Of a stretch of 16,357 nt of DNA, positions 10,201 through 15,931 are shown in pieces. Position 1 is the stretch's first letter; the number at the start of each line of letters is the position of its first letter. The notes beneath the pieces were generated by a model that was not told the origin of the DNA, ran no database searches, and worked only from the letters and a program-made list of their open reading frames with translations. A program made the translations under genes and the position numbers. The stretch comes from Flavobacteriaceae bacterium (GTDB lineage: Bacteria > Bacteroidota > Bacteroidia > Flavobacteriales > Flavobacteriaceae), in assembly GCA_002713705.1 (NCBI GenBank), contig PAUJ01000032.1:43807-60163 (forward strand), read 5' to 3'.

Positions 10201-10941
10201 AGGGGATGGAGCGGGTACTGATGTAAATCCTGAAACAGGAACATTCAAGTTATTATTATTTCCAGAAAGCCTTATGGTACTAAAACCATCAAAACTCGTG
10301 ATGGATTTTCCTGGAAGCGTAGGATCTTCATAAACTACAAATAGTGACCATCCTGCAGAATATCCTGTCTGATTTCGAGGTACAAAATCATCTGTTTTAC
10401 CCAAAGCACTCGAAACATTTGCAATGGTATAAGTTCCTAAATTATCAGTTAAGTTAGTTACGATGTTGGTAACATCTGCATAGCATGCATAGGGGAAGCT
10501 ATTTCCTCCGTCTGCAGAGGTTCCACCTGCATCAAATATTACAGTTCCTGTAATGTCATTATATTCTCCTGTAGGTCCCTTAAATTTTACATTGGTAAAG
10601 GGTTGGTCTCCCTTAGTTACTGCCCCCCAATATAATCCTGCATACTTTAATACATAACAATTTGGGTTGGGTATTTCTAAATCGGCACTCGAAGAGCTAA
10701 ACGTGGAAGGATCATTATCAATATCAATATATTGCATATCTTCGAGATGATTAAAACCACCATTATCATTAAAAGGATTATTACTAGGACCCAAAATATT
10801 ATTTCCTATTAACACCATATCACCTTTAATATCTTGATTAAATCGGGCTACAAATGGAGTGAAATTTTGAGAAATACTTTGCATACTAATAAATAGTACT
10901 ATTATAAGTGTGAAGTATTTTTTAATAAAAGTTGTAATCAT
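1267..10941 (-). CDS. Giant SprB-like surface adhesin with DUF11 domain, SprB-type repeats and T9SS type B sorting domain
   Basis: Predicted cell-surface adhesin, 3224 aa, exported by the Sec system and then the T9SS. Order of parts: signal peptide 1-25 (Lys-rich start, hydrophobic core, SISQ end); N-terminal globular region about 26-356, including YAGLYWGAV and GYSAGWSLFVVYEDP; DUF11-type domain from about 357 (FTKTVEDEFGNNIGGQDVTL, then LNYVIGFQN); Cys-rich Ig/PKD-like region to about 787; about 28 SprB-like units 788-3136; type B sorting domain 3137-3224. The last shows FTPNGDGVND, IYDRYGRKL, LPSGDYWYVVE and the ending GHFTLYR; the usual WDG is WYG here. Start choice: the frame is open up to a TTG at 11017-11019 that overlaps the previous gene, but the ATG at 10939-10941 is the first ATG and sits right before the signal peptide. 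By analogy with SprB it may serve in gliding or attachment; the ligand cannot be told from sequence. Confidence 0.93.
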   Translation of the reverse strand: MITTFIKKYFTLIIVLFISMQSISQNFTPFVARFNQDIKGDMVLIGNNILGPSNNPFNDNGGFNHLEDMQYIDIDNDPSTFSSSSADLEIPNPNCYVLKYAGLYWGAVTKGDQPFTNVKFKGPTGEYNDITGTVIFDAGGTSADGGNSFPYACYADVTNIVTNLTDNLGTYTIANVSSALGKTDDFVPRNQTGYSAGWSLFVVYEDPTLPGKSITSFDGFSTIRLSGNNNNLNVPVSGFTSVPAPSPVRASFAFATLEGDKPIAGDRLKLNGATLSTIDRPANNFFNSSVTQISTLPVNNRNPNSTNTLGFDTGVLNIPNPGNTVIANDATSANLKFNTSGDTYFQYFLAFAIDIIEPNIIFTKTVEDEFGNNIGGQDVTLGQELNYVIGFQNIGNDDATNFSIRDILPVNIIFNYPTDLTLPAGVTVASYNPTTREIVFEIENYLVEENDSVLEIRIKVQVVNSCQPFAIACSNTISNQAFATYQGTLNSTFIITDDPSINTNTGCLVIPQPTNFLTDLDDCLFTQNEILCGESIELTAAEGYDTYVWSTSPTGIPIIGTTQTIAVTETGIYYSFNNVSSPCISIIQEYNVSLYDGNITNPVIPFADEVVVCPNDDKLLPNIFLCGENDFKEITANIATAIEIIWEKLDETSCSPVENIDCANENNTCTWNQLSTGNDYTANSAGQFRMTINYEGGCFNQFYFNVYQNLLEPTINATDIICTTPGNITVVGVPSNYEYSLDGINFQSSSSFEITTAGLYTIFLQQLGVPDNACLFTIPDVLIRERDFTVSTTINSPLCNGDLGSIYLAANDVEPQYFFSLFSGGVLVNSVGPIGENNFAFENLNPGIYEVTVETEDGCIYNDTITIINPPQLTATSAITIPLTCSDGEITVYPEGGTAPFFYFVNSTTDFQTIPEISVTQSGVFNITVVDSNNCSADTTITIEAIPAPEFSITKTDILCVDAGDTGTITINVSNSNTNSLRFSIDGGLTFSNSPIFTSLAIGNYDVVLEYTNGPSVCITDSQIITINANTAISGIAELTIPYTCSSNATITVLNVTGGSPSYMYSIDGVNFQSGPIFNNLTNGTYAIVIKDTNDCTFTTNEITILPLDPPVDLIFTNTPLACPTNLATVTITDTTGGALPLEYQITDPVSAATAYQTSNIFTNLAPGVYTFQVKDSNDCTYSETYGFEPLPAIDIFAETITNVSCVGSLDGTVQFTVSETASFEYSINGNAPTAGTSPILLNGLGAGSYTIVVTDLATNCDATATAIVDEPINNLIVSLETNPITCSVSGRLLVNTSGGWGGNTYTLTLPDLTILPPQGNNTFINLTQSGNYIISVEDANGCSVTENFNLTAPNPPIASISATSDLCYDTFDFATIIVEVTSGEAPFEYSINGGPFTSDNIFSNLNPGSYNITVRDAFECETILPAEIIATQLLVDVVLTEALDCTITTDAVLTGTIIGGLAPYTNSISIDGASFNLLGSTNTPFTYITAIPGTFQFRITDAAGCTVESQIITVNPVSIPEIVITQTQAILCNGDENGAIEIFIVPNTGTPPFEINVNNDSTGINYGTQTSGLPVGVYTITIEDDNSCISTDSITIDQPDFIIVDYDIEAINCQPFGNTQSAIIINSVTGGTAPYDIFVTSSNGYSSSELNLPELTSVSFIDIDFGLYEINTIDSNGCSVQIQNVLIASPPTDLDIVISNTVDCVLGGEALVTVNSPLGSTGPFYFAIYEGSVTEYPNPVGAWIPENPPGSQSTIFTGLTPGLTYTFIVYDDDSECSYYETAPSTIPSNSTLTASALSLNNVTCPGSNDGNVSFTVNSAYATPVDITYEIFDSLSLVSTGIDGTATIPNGGSLIVSDLGPLSFGTYYVLIQEISGPNAGCGITTPYFSITESAILLSLTASVDQNANCNPDSGVISAIAQNGTAPYLYQITTTPVAPLATDPAWDTASIFNVDSGDYYVHAIDDYECIITSPVQMVGIDTSPVITGVTNQCSIVEGQFEIDVNLATPGTPPYSFSIDNGDFQTQTIPFTISNLTSGTHTVEVNDVYGCGNLVTIVIEPPLVLTPAVTTLPTCDADDGEITLTAAGGTGSYAFTISPNPTSIVLTGNVFSGVPSGTYIVTLTDTLSLCSEDISVTLENAIPVTFDTEVTSISCQGANDGQIIVQLLPNNNNPTYTYEIISPIIVGPQTSNIFTGLSVGTYTVQVTSGRACIATANVTINEPALLEVTGNATPFACNSDNTIVRSIITIIEVGGSADYLYSINGTNYFTTNVFEVLDTGLTQTITVYVKDANNCIATNSLTIDPLPTITTATFAIVTPIDCDQTGTVSISVIGGSGNFEYQLLPDGPPQGLNIFDIPGPGTYYYQVNDLDTDCSFLTDPFIVLPFDEINATLSATELNDCFGDTDGELELIITDYVGAYTYQLLDVAGTPIGAPVVANTTTNPQLITGLASGNYSIEIVETETPFCTSTSNVVTIGSPPTPLILDVLETSNVTCNNNLGEITAIANGGTSPYEYELIGAVTIPYSANNMFTNLSAGTYTINTRDDNGCIGTATITLIEPAPIDADFISNTTLLSCFNDQNAIFTVENITGGQVGNYTFTLNTISPGPSSSGPQTSNIFQGLGAGTYSVTITDGLDCIFTSLPVTINQPDPIISSLVANTTPTCLFDAALTLTASGGTGIYEYSDSIFFTSILGTFTTSITFTVSPGVYNYYVRDVNGCIANVSNEITVDPLPTLEVNLISVNPEINCVGDNTGVIEASAIGGLGNYIYTLQDLLGNTIPAAQNIPGIFTGLIAGSYQVFVESDDCFTTSEEITITEPENPLETTFLVTNVLCNGENNGRLEILAAGGTGIVMYAISPNLDQFFETNIFENLAPGIYDVIVQDQLGCFLTFNFAITEPPPVLMTIVANSIIPVLCFGDQDGFFSIDVEGGTLPYSVSLDDYNGPYLTGEINQNIFDFDNLSGGDHVVYIRDFLGCESEWIIAFPESVFMEPVVNLETECINNTTANLISISVDENLVDITQLDYSLNNGPYQSNNIFTNLPSSIDNFVTVRHSNGCIIMTEFFDIEPIIPLELVLVEGELNDIIANAYGGIGEYTFTLNGVNFGEENILTITESGTFEVTVTDSNGCFAIAMITKDFIDICIPNYFTPNGDGVNDGWTIGCAPNYPNLKFSIYDRYGRKLITLRAGEKWYGTYNNIELPSGDYWYVVETDINNNNRDFVGHFTLYR
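1534..8580 (-). repeat. Array of about 28 divergent SprB-like protein repeats inside the giant adhesin
   Basis: These are coding repeats, residues 788-3136 of the giant protein, averaging about 84 residues. The pattern per unit is: a Cys about 8-12 residues in, an acidic/Gly stretch, a GG(T/S)xPY/F or similar turn, a YSI(D/N)G-like strand, an (I/V)FxxLxxGxY strand pair, then (V/I)xDxxxC and a linker often ending EPxP or DPLP. Units were delimited by eye, so borders may shift by a few residues. Lengths run from 67 residues (last unit, 1534-1734) to about 98 and 103 for the adjacent pair at 5257-5859. In 27 units I find exactly two Cys, usually some 50-70 residues apart; the last unit lacks the first. 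The units differ strongly from one another in residues and codons, so this looks like an old, diverged array rather than a recent tandem expansion. Confidence 0.85.
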
Positions 10942-11008
10942 AGCGCTCAGTTTCAGTATTAACAACTTACACTTGTTATTAAACGGAACATTATAGATTA
11001 TGGTATGA

Positions 11009-13057
11009 TTAATTTTCAATTTTAATTATATTTAACTTTTCGTTATAAGGTTCATCTGATTTTGATGCCAATTCCCGTTGAGTTTCATTGATATTGTCGA
11101 ATCTTTTAGAATATATATAATACTCACTGGTGCTAACATTAAAGAAAAAATCTACTTCTTTGTTTCCAGACGAGATTACTTGAACTAAAAATTTATCTCG
11201 TTTAATAACAGTACTATGTATTGCTAGAATTAAGTAATATCCACTTTCAGTTTGTTCTATATTTTTAAGAATTTGAATATTGTTGTTACGCTCTCGACCA
11301 AAGTCTATAACTTCCAAGGATAATTGATTTATCCTTAAGGTGACATTTTGCTTTAAGCTATCAAGCGTATTTCGATCCTGTGTATATCGATCTTGGGCAT
11401 TATCGAAGGTAGCTCGCTTGATACGCCGTTTGCGTTCAAAATCTGTGGCAATAGAAATTTGCTCTAAAGAGGAGACTAACAAATCACGATTTCTGATTGC
11501 TTTTTCTTGTTCCAATTTTAGAATATTTATTTTATTTTTAAAGTAAAGATTTGTTTCATCAATTGGGTCAGTAAAAGAAATTACTCGCTCTGCCAATAAG
11601 GACTCAAGTGCTGCAATCTTTTTATTTTGATCTGATCTAATTGTATCCAAACTTATCTTCAAACGCTCAATAGCTTCATTTTCTTCACTAAGACTCTTAA
11701 AAGGTTTGGGTGCTACATAAATATTTTGCTCACTAAGGTCATTTTCTTCCTTCAATTCTTTTAAATCATTTTCCTTAATTGCAACTGCTGACTCCAGGTC
11801 AACAATTAATTGAATTTGAGTTTCATTAGATCGTTCTGTTTCTAAAGTCAATGCACTAATGGATTTACCAACATTATCTGTTGGATTACTAATCAAAAGT
11901 TTTTCAGCAGCGATTCTTACTTCCTCTTCTGCAACTAATCGTGCTTGTTCTTCGGTATCAACTATTATTTGCTCTTGAGCTGCTATTCTCGGTTGCTCTT
12001 CTGCTACTTGCATTGCTTGTTCTTCAGTTGCAATTCTATCTTGATTATCGGTAGTCGTTTTTTCTTGTGTTTTACTGACTTTTCTTTCTTTCTTTTCAAA
12101 GGTTAATAGTCCTGCTAATTCATCATCTCTACTATAATCATAATAATTATTATTCTTAAATCTATAAGCTAGGGTGATTTCATGTGAAGCACCAAAATCG
12201 GAAAGTCCCACAAATGGCTTTTCATAATTATATTCAATAGCAATTTGTGGTGTTATATTAACACCTAAACCTCCAGACGCACCATATTGAGTATTATAAC
12301 TTACTTGAGCCCATATTCCTTTAGGTATTGTTATCATGATTGCTCCTGAAACGATTGTGGTTTCTTTTTGAAATTCAGATTCAGCCAATGCTGAAAACTT
12401 ACTATTCCCGAAAAAACCATAACCACCAATATAGCCTGTATACATGATATGACCTTGTAGACCTTGTTTAGGATTTTCCTCGACCAATGCAGAAGCATTG
12501 AAATTATAGGTTACTATATTATTGTAAGAAATACCAAAATCCATGAACCCTGTTCCATAATTCAATCCAGGATTTACGGTTAATAAAAAGTTTGATGGAA
12601 TATTATTAAGGGCTGGGTCGTCAATATTAGTGATAACGTTTCCACTATTTAAGCCGCTTCTATAAGCTCCAATATTCATCCCAAATGTAAAATTACTATC
12701 TTCTTGAATTCGTGCATTGTATGCAAAGTTGATGATTCCTCCAAAGGTGGTAAGTACTCCATAATTTTGTTGAAAAACACCGATTCCTGCACCTATATTT
12801 TCTTTAATACGACCAGAATAATTAAAAAAATAGGTGAGTGGCCCATCCTCAATTCCAAGCATTTCTCTTTTACTTGTTGCCGTTATATACTTATTTTGTT
12901 CTCTTACAAAACTAAAAGTAGGATTTGCAACATACCTATTGAACGTCAATGAATTTCTAACGGGAATATCAAGTGCAACCACTCCGTTATCGGACTGAGA
13001 ATAACCTGTCTTTAAGCAAAAGAATAATAAGATGATATGGATGGGTATTGTTTTCAC
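11009..13057 (-). CDS. PorP/SprF outer-membrane barrel fused to coiled coils and a C-terminal SPOR-like domain
   Basis: A 682-aa protein about twice the usual PorP/SprF length. Residues 1-21 are a signal peptide (ending TGYSQ). Residues about 22-306 look like a PorP/SprF barrel: FNRYVANPTFSFVREQNKYI near the start, then Gly/aromatic strands such as GAGIGVFQQNYG and a closing EITLAYRF. Residues about 310-600 are highly charged and helical, with a degenerate EEQ/RIA repeat at 341-387 and further heptad-like stretches. Residues about 604-682 read as a divergent SPOR-like fold (GYYLILAIHS, a helix, then EYYIYSKRFDN and a helix), which in other proteins binds peptidoglycan. The start is GTG at 13055-13057: an in-frame stop lies three codons upstream and no later Met would keep the signal peptide. 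It begins 1 nt after the preceding stop, suggesting translational coupling. Likely role: outer-membrane partner for secretion of the adjacent type B cargoes, anchored in the periplasm. Barrel call firm; SPOR-like call moderate. Confidence 0.87.
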   Translation of the reverse strand: MKTIPIHIILLFFCLKTGYSQSDNGVVALDIPVRNSLTFNRYVANPTFSFVREQNKYITATSKREMLGIEDGPLTYFFNYSGRIKENIGAGIGVFQQNYGVLTTFGGIINFAYNARIQEDSNFTFGMNIGAYRSGLNSGNVITNIDDPALNNIPSNFLLTVNPGLNYGTGFMDFGISYNNIVTYNFNASALVEENPKQGLQGHIMYTGYIGGYGFFGNSKFSALAESEFQKETTIVSGAIMITIPKGIWAQVSYNTQYGASGGLGVNITPQIAIEYNYEKPFVGLSDFGASHEITLAYRFKNNNYYDYSRDDELAGLLTFEKKERKVSKTQEKTTTDNQDRIATEEQAMQVAEEQPRIAAQEQIIVDTEEQARLVAEEEVRIAAEKLLISNPTDNVGKSISALTLETERSNETQIQLIVDLESAVAIKENDLKELKEENDLSEQNIYVAPKPFKSLSEENEAIERLKISLDTIRSDQNKKIAALESLLAERVISFTDPIDETNLYFKNKINILKLEQEKAIRNRDLLVSSLEQISIATDFERKRRIKRATFDNAQDRYTQDRNTLDSLKQNVTLRINQLSLEVIDFGRERNNNIQILKNIEQTESGYYLILAIHSTVIKRDKFLVQVISSGNKEVDFFFNVSTSEYYIYSKRFDNINETQRELASKSDEPYNEKLNIIKIEN

Positions 13058-13058
13058 T

Positions 13059-14522
13059 TTATTTTATGATGGTTATAGCACCTTTTATTGGTTCCGAATT
13101 TTCAGGTATAATGATATAATAATAAACTTCATTTACACTGCTTAAATTGAGGTATTCTAATGGCCAATTATTTAAATAATTTTTTGTGCTCAATACAATT
13201 TTTCCTTGACTTGAATAAATAATTACTTCTGTATTACTACCACTTACATAAGGCAAAGGAATCACCCAAGTATCATTAATACCATCGCCATTTGGACTTA
13301 TTAGGTTTGGAATATTTTCTACTTCAGGAAAAGGGTTTATTAATTCCTCTACTAAAAATAAAAGTTCATTTGTTGCATTGCAATCATTAGTTTGAGTAAC
13401 CGTTACACTATAGTTCCCAAATGCTGTTATATTTAATATATTTTGCGTGGCGTTTGGTATTAATTCGCTGTTTAAAAACCATTGAAAATTAGGATTGATC
13501 GCAGAAGTTGTAACTGTTACACTCAGCGCATCTCCAAATTCTAGCATATTTATACTTGGAACGTCTAAACTGCTTGTAAAATCTCCTGTTTCTAATTCAA
13601 TAGCACCCGTAGCTTCACAATTCCCAAAATTTACTATTACCGAATAGGTGCCAGAAATCGAGGTCTCAAAAGTTTGGTTGATTGCTCCAGAGATAGATAT
13701 CCCATCTTTATACCATTGATAACTATTCCCTTCCACCGTACTCAATATCGTTGGAGCATCAGCAGCGCAAAATGGATTTCCCAAACTAGAAACTATTGTT
13801 GCAGATACTTCCTCACCAGATGAGGCCTCAGATACCAGTACTCGATTCGAAAAAGAATTAGAGGTACACGTACCATAATTGGTTTCTACAAAATATTTTC
13901 CCTCTTCGCTTACAGATAGTGTATTGCTTTGAGCTAAAAAAATAAATGTTGTAGAATTAACTTCCTTAAACCAGTTAAAGGTTAAGGAAGGATAATTTAA
14001 AGGAGAATTATTAGCACCGGTGCCAGGATTGTCAATTGTTAAAAGATAACTCCCTCCAGGACAGTAACTTGCAACTGAATTAAGGTTATTAATTGTAAAA
14101 GGACTATCCTGTATTTTGTAATAGGCAGAAAAACTATTAGAGGAAGCGCTTGATGCGACAGGATCGGTACTTTTTATCTTAATTTTATACCCTTCGCCTG
14201 CGGTATTTAAGGGTAGAGAAATATCAACTGAAGCTGGCGAGGAATTTATAGATCCAGGGCTTGAAGTAAAAACTATATTAGAGTTGGAAAAATCGCCTTC
14301 AGAGTCTGACATTTCAATAATAAACTGATTGGAAGAATTTATTCCAGATTCAGGACTAAATACAAAATTTAAAGTAAAAGTATTAAAAGATTCATTTGCA
14401 CATGCCTGAGTAAATTGAAGATTAGGAGTTCCTATAACAATTTGTGCATTCATTTTTTCTATGAACGAAACCATAAAAAAACAAGCAACAATATATGAAT
14501 GTATAACAGTATTTTTAATCAC
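13059..14522 (-). CDS. Ig-like secreted protein with T9SS type B sorting domain
   Basis: Predicted secreted or surface protein of 487 aa. Signal peptide about 1-27 (ending MNAQ). Residues about 28-140 form a beta-rich N-terminal domain beginning TPNLQFTQACANESFNTF. Next come three Ig/PKD-like segments, marked by SYCPGGSYLLTIDNPG (about 151), NPFCAADAPT (about 248) with SYQWYKDG, and FQWFLNSELIPNA (about 345). The type B sorting domain occupies about 404-487, with SPNGDGINDTW, VIIYSSQGK and the ending GAITIIK. The start is GTG at 14520-14522, because an in-frame TAA lies directly before it and the next Met (residue 17) would destroy the signal peptide. The architecture matches a family I recognise from Flavobacteriia near PorP/SprF genes; its molecular role is not known to me. 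It is the first gene after the promoter at 14548-14579, and a stop-to-start gap of 1 nt links it to the barrel-fusion gene. Confidence 0.9.
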   Translation of the reverse strand: MIKNTVIHSYIVACFFMVSFIEKMNAQIVIGTPNLQFTQACANESFNTFTLNFVFSPESGINSSNQFIIEMSDSEGDFSNSNIVFTSSPGSINSSPASVDISLPLNTAGEGYKIKIKSTDPVASSASSNSFSAYYKIQDSPFTINNLNSVASYCPGGSYLLTIDNPGTGANNSPLNYPSLTFNWFKEVNSTTFIFLAQSNTLSVSEEGKYFVETNYGTCTSNSFSNRVLVSEASSGEEVSATIVSSLGNPFCAADAPTILSTVEGNSYQWYKDGISISGAINQTFETSISGTYSVIVNFGNCEATGAIELETGDFTSSLDVPSINMLEFGDALSVTVTTSAINPNFQWFLNSELIPNATQNILNITAFGNYSVTVTQTNDCNATNELLFLVEELINPFPEVENIPNLISPNGDGINDTWVIPLPYVSGSNTEVIIYSSQGKIVLSTKNYLNNWPLEYLNLSSVNEVYYYIIIPENSEPIKGAITIIK

Positions 14523-14547
14523 TTAAATGTTTTTATGTGTACAACAT

Positions 14548-14579
14548 CAAATGTAATTAGCTATATCCGTATATCCAAA
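14548..14579 (-). promoter_or_regulatory. Bacteroidota-type promoter of the adhesin/PorP operon
   Basis: On the minus strand TTTG (14579-14576) is followed after 20 nt by TACATTTG (14555-14548). This fits the Bacteroidota consensus of a -33 TTTG/TTG and a -7 TAnnTTTG with a spacer near 20. Transcription would begin around 14540-14545, leaving a leader of about 20 nt before the GTG at 14522. It is the only exact match I found in the intergenic stretches of this strand, and it lies in the only gap between genes longer than 100 nt. Not tested experimentally. Confidence 0.65.
14561..14576 (-). repeat. Tandem 8-mer (shared heptamer GGATATA) inside the promoter spacer
   Basis: The minus strand reads GGATATAC directly followed by GGATATAG, that is two 8-nt units differing only in the last base. 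They begin at the edge of the -33 element and fill most of the spacer to the -7 element. The placement would suit a regulator operator, but the sequence is short and AT-rich, so chance is possible. The repeat itself is plain; its function is inference. Confidence 0.45.
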
Positions 14580-14626
14580 AATTATCAAGACATATAGGTG
14601 ATTTTTTTTATGTATTTAGAATGTAA

Positions 14627-15931
14627 TTATTCTGTAAAACTAATAGCAATTATGTTGTTAATTCGAAGTCTAAAATCTGGTTGATCTAATTTTTTAACAT
14701 CAATAAAGGTTACAGAATTTAATCCTCGAGAATATACATTAGCGAATGCATTATTGCCGTACCAATTCTCTAGGTCTTCATTATTAGAAATGTTTTCTGT
14801 AAAAATATTACCCTGGCAGTTATTGAAATACATTTTAGAGAATCCCATCTTATTAAGATTTTCGTTATTTATAACTATTTTATTATCTAAAACAACCGCA
14901 GGGTTAAACCCTGAAAAAATACTTTTATTCATAGAAAATGAAGCTCCTTCTTTTACATACATTGCTTCGTGAACCAAACCAACATTTGTGTCTGCATCTA
15001 AATTATCACTCAAAACCATAAGTGTCAGATTTTCAGCTTCAAGATTGGTACCTTTTTTGGTTAAATCAACCTCTTCCTTGTTGTTGTAAGATGCCAAATA
15101 AATACTACTCGCTCCATCAGAAGAAGAATAATATGGAGATTTTATAGCTAAAGAATTTGTCATAAAAGACTGTGCTCCATAATTGAATTTAAAATCACTT
15201 CTTTTAGATCGAAAAGATACCAATTGAGAAAGTATTGTGTTCCCTCCCAGAATACTGAAAGAATCTCCTTGACAATAACTTACCATTATATTTTCTAAAA
15301 TCGTTTCGCTACCTACTCCTGCCAAAGTAAGACCATTGAAATAACCATAATTTTTGGTTCTCTTTCCTGCATATTCAATTCTTACATATTTTAAAATACC
15401 AGAATTACTTTCTTTATCTGTTCCTCCATAAAGGATCATTTCTGAAGACGAAGGGTTAAGACCGTAATCTAGTTTCGACCTTTCCTCTAACCTATTTGTA
15501 GGCGAATTGCCTAAAATAAATATTCCTCCCCAGTCTCCATTTTTCTTAATACCCCTATTGGATGAAAAAATAATGGGATCTGTTAGGGTTCCTTCAGCTA
15601 TAATTTTAGCCCCATTACTTATAACAAGTGAAGCTTTAGTGTTAAAGTCGCCAAGTATTAAAGTTCCGGGTTCTATGGATAGCGTTACATTATCTGTAAT
15701 AAATACATTACCCAACAGAAGGTAAATTTCCTTCTTATACAGTTTAGTGTCTTTCGTGATATTCCCAGATATAATTTGTGTAGGTTCAGGATATTGTTGA
15801 TCAGTAGAATTAAATTCGGTCCAAATATTTAACCAATTTTCGTTCCCATATATTCCTTTTTCCTGTTGAGAAAATAAACATACAAAAGGAAAAAGAAGAA
15901 AAAATATTATATTGTAGTAATTAATTTTCAT
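14627..15931 (-). CDS. Predicted secreted right-handed beta-helix protein
   Basis: A 434-aa exported protein. Residues 1-22 are a signal peptide (MKINYYNIIF, ending CLFSQ) without a lipobox, so probably not a lipoprotein. The body carries motifs of a Bacteroidota surface/beta-helix family: ISGNITKDTKLYKKEIYLL (about 54-72), TLSIEPGTLILGD (about 83-95), LVISNGAKIIAEGTLTDPII (about 101-120), DWGGIFILGNSP (about 133-144), LYGGTDKESNSGILKYVRIE (about 167-186) and NGLTLAGVGSETILENIMVSY (about 200-220). These match stacked short strands of a parallel beta-helix. No enzyme active site is evident. I see no type A or B sorting domain at the C-terminus, so it may remain periplasmic or be carried out another way. 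ATG at 15929-15931 fits the signal peptide. It is co-oriented with the operon but ends 104 nt before it, with an independent promoter between. Specific function unknown. Confidence 0.8.
   Translation of the reverse strand: MKINYYNIIFFLLFPFVCLFSQQEKGIYGNENWLNIWTEFNSTDQQYPEPTQIISGNITKDTKLYKKEIYLLLGNVFITDNVTLSIEPGTLILGDFNTKASLVISNGAKIIAEGTLTDPIIFSSNRGIKKNGDWGGIFILGNSPTNRLEERSKLDYGLNPSSSEMILYGGTDKESNSGILKYVRIEYAGKRTKNYGYFNGLTLAGVGSETILENIMVSYCQGDSFSILGGNTILSQLVSFRSKRSDFKFNYGAQSFMTNSLAIKSPYYSSSDGASSIYLASYNNKEEVDLTKKGTNLEAENLTLMVLSDNLDADTNVGLVHEAMYVKEGASFSMNKSIFSGFNPAVVLDNKIVINNENLNKMGFSKMYFNNCQGNIFTENISNNEDLENWYGNNAFANVYSRGLNSVTFIDVKKLDQPDFRLRINNIIAISFTE

Noticed and set aside
10942..11019. Longer start for the giant adhesin at a TTG (11017-11019) overlapping the preceding gene by 11 nt
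   Set aside because: It would add 26 residues in front of a complete signal peptide; the first ATG at 10941 gives a normal export signal and avoids the overlap.
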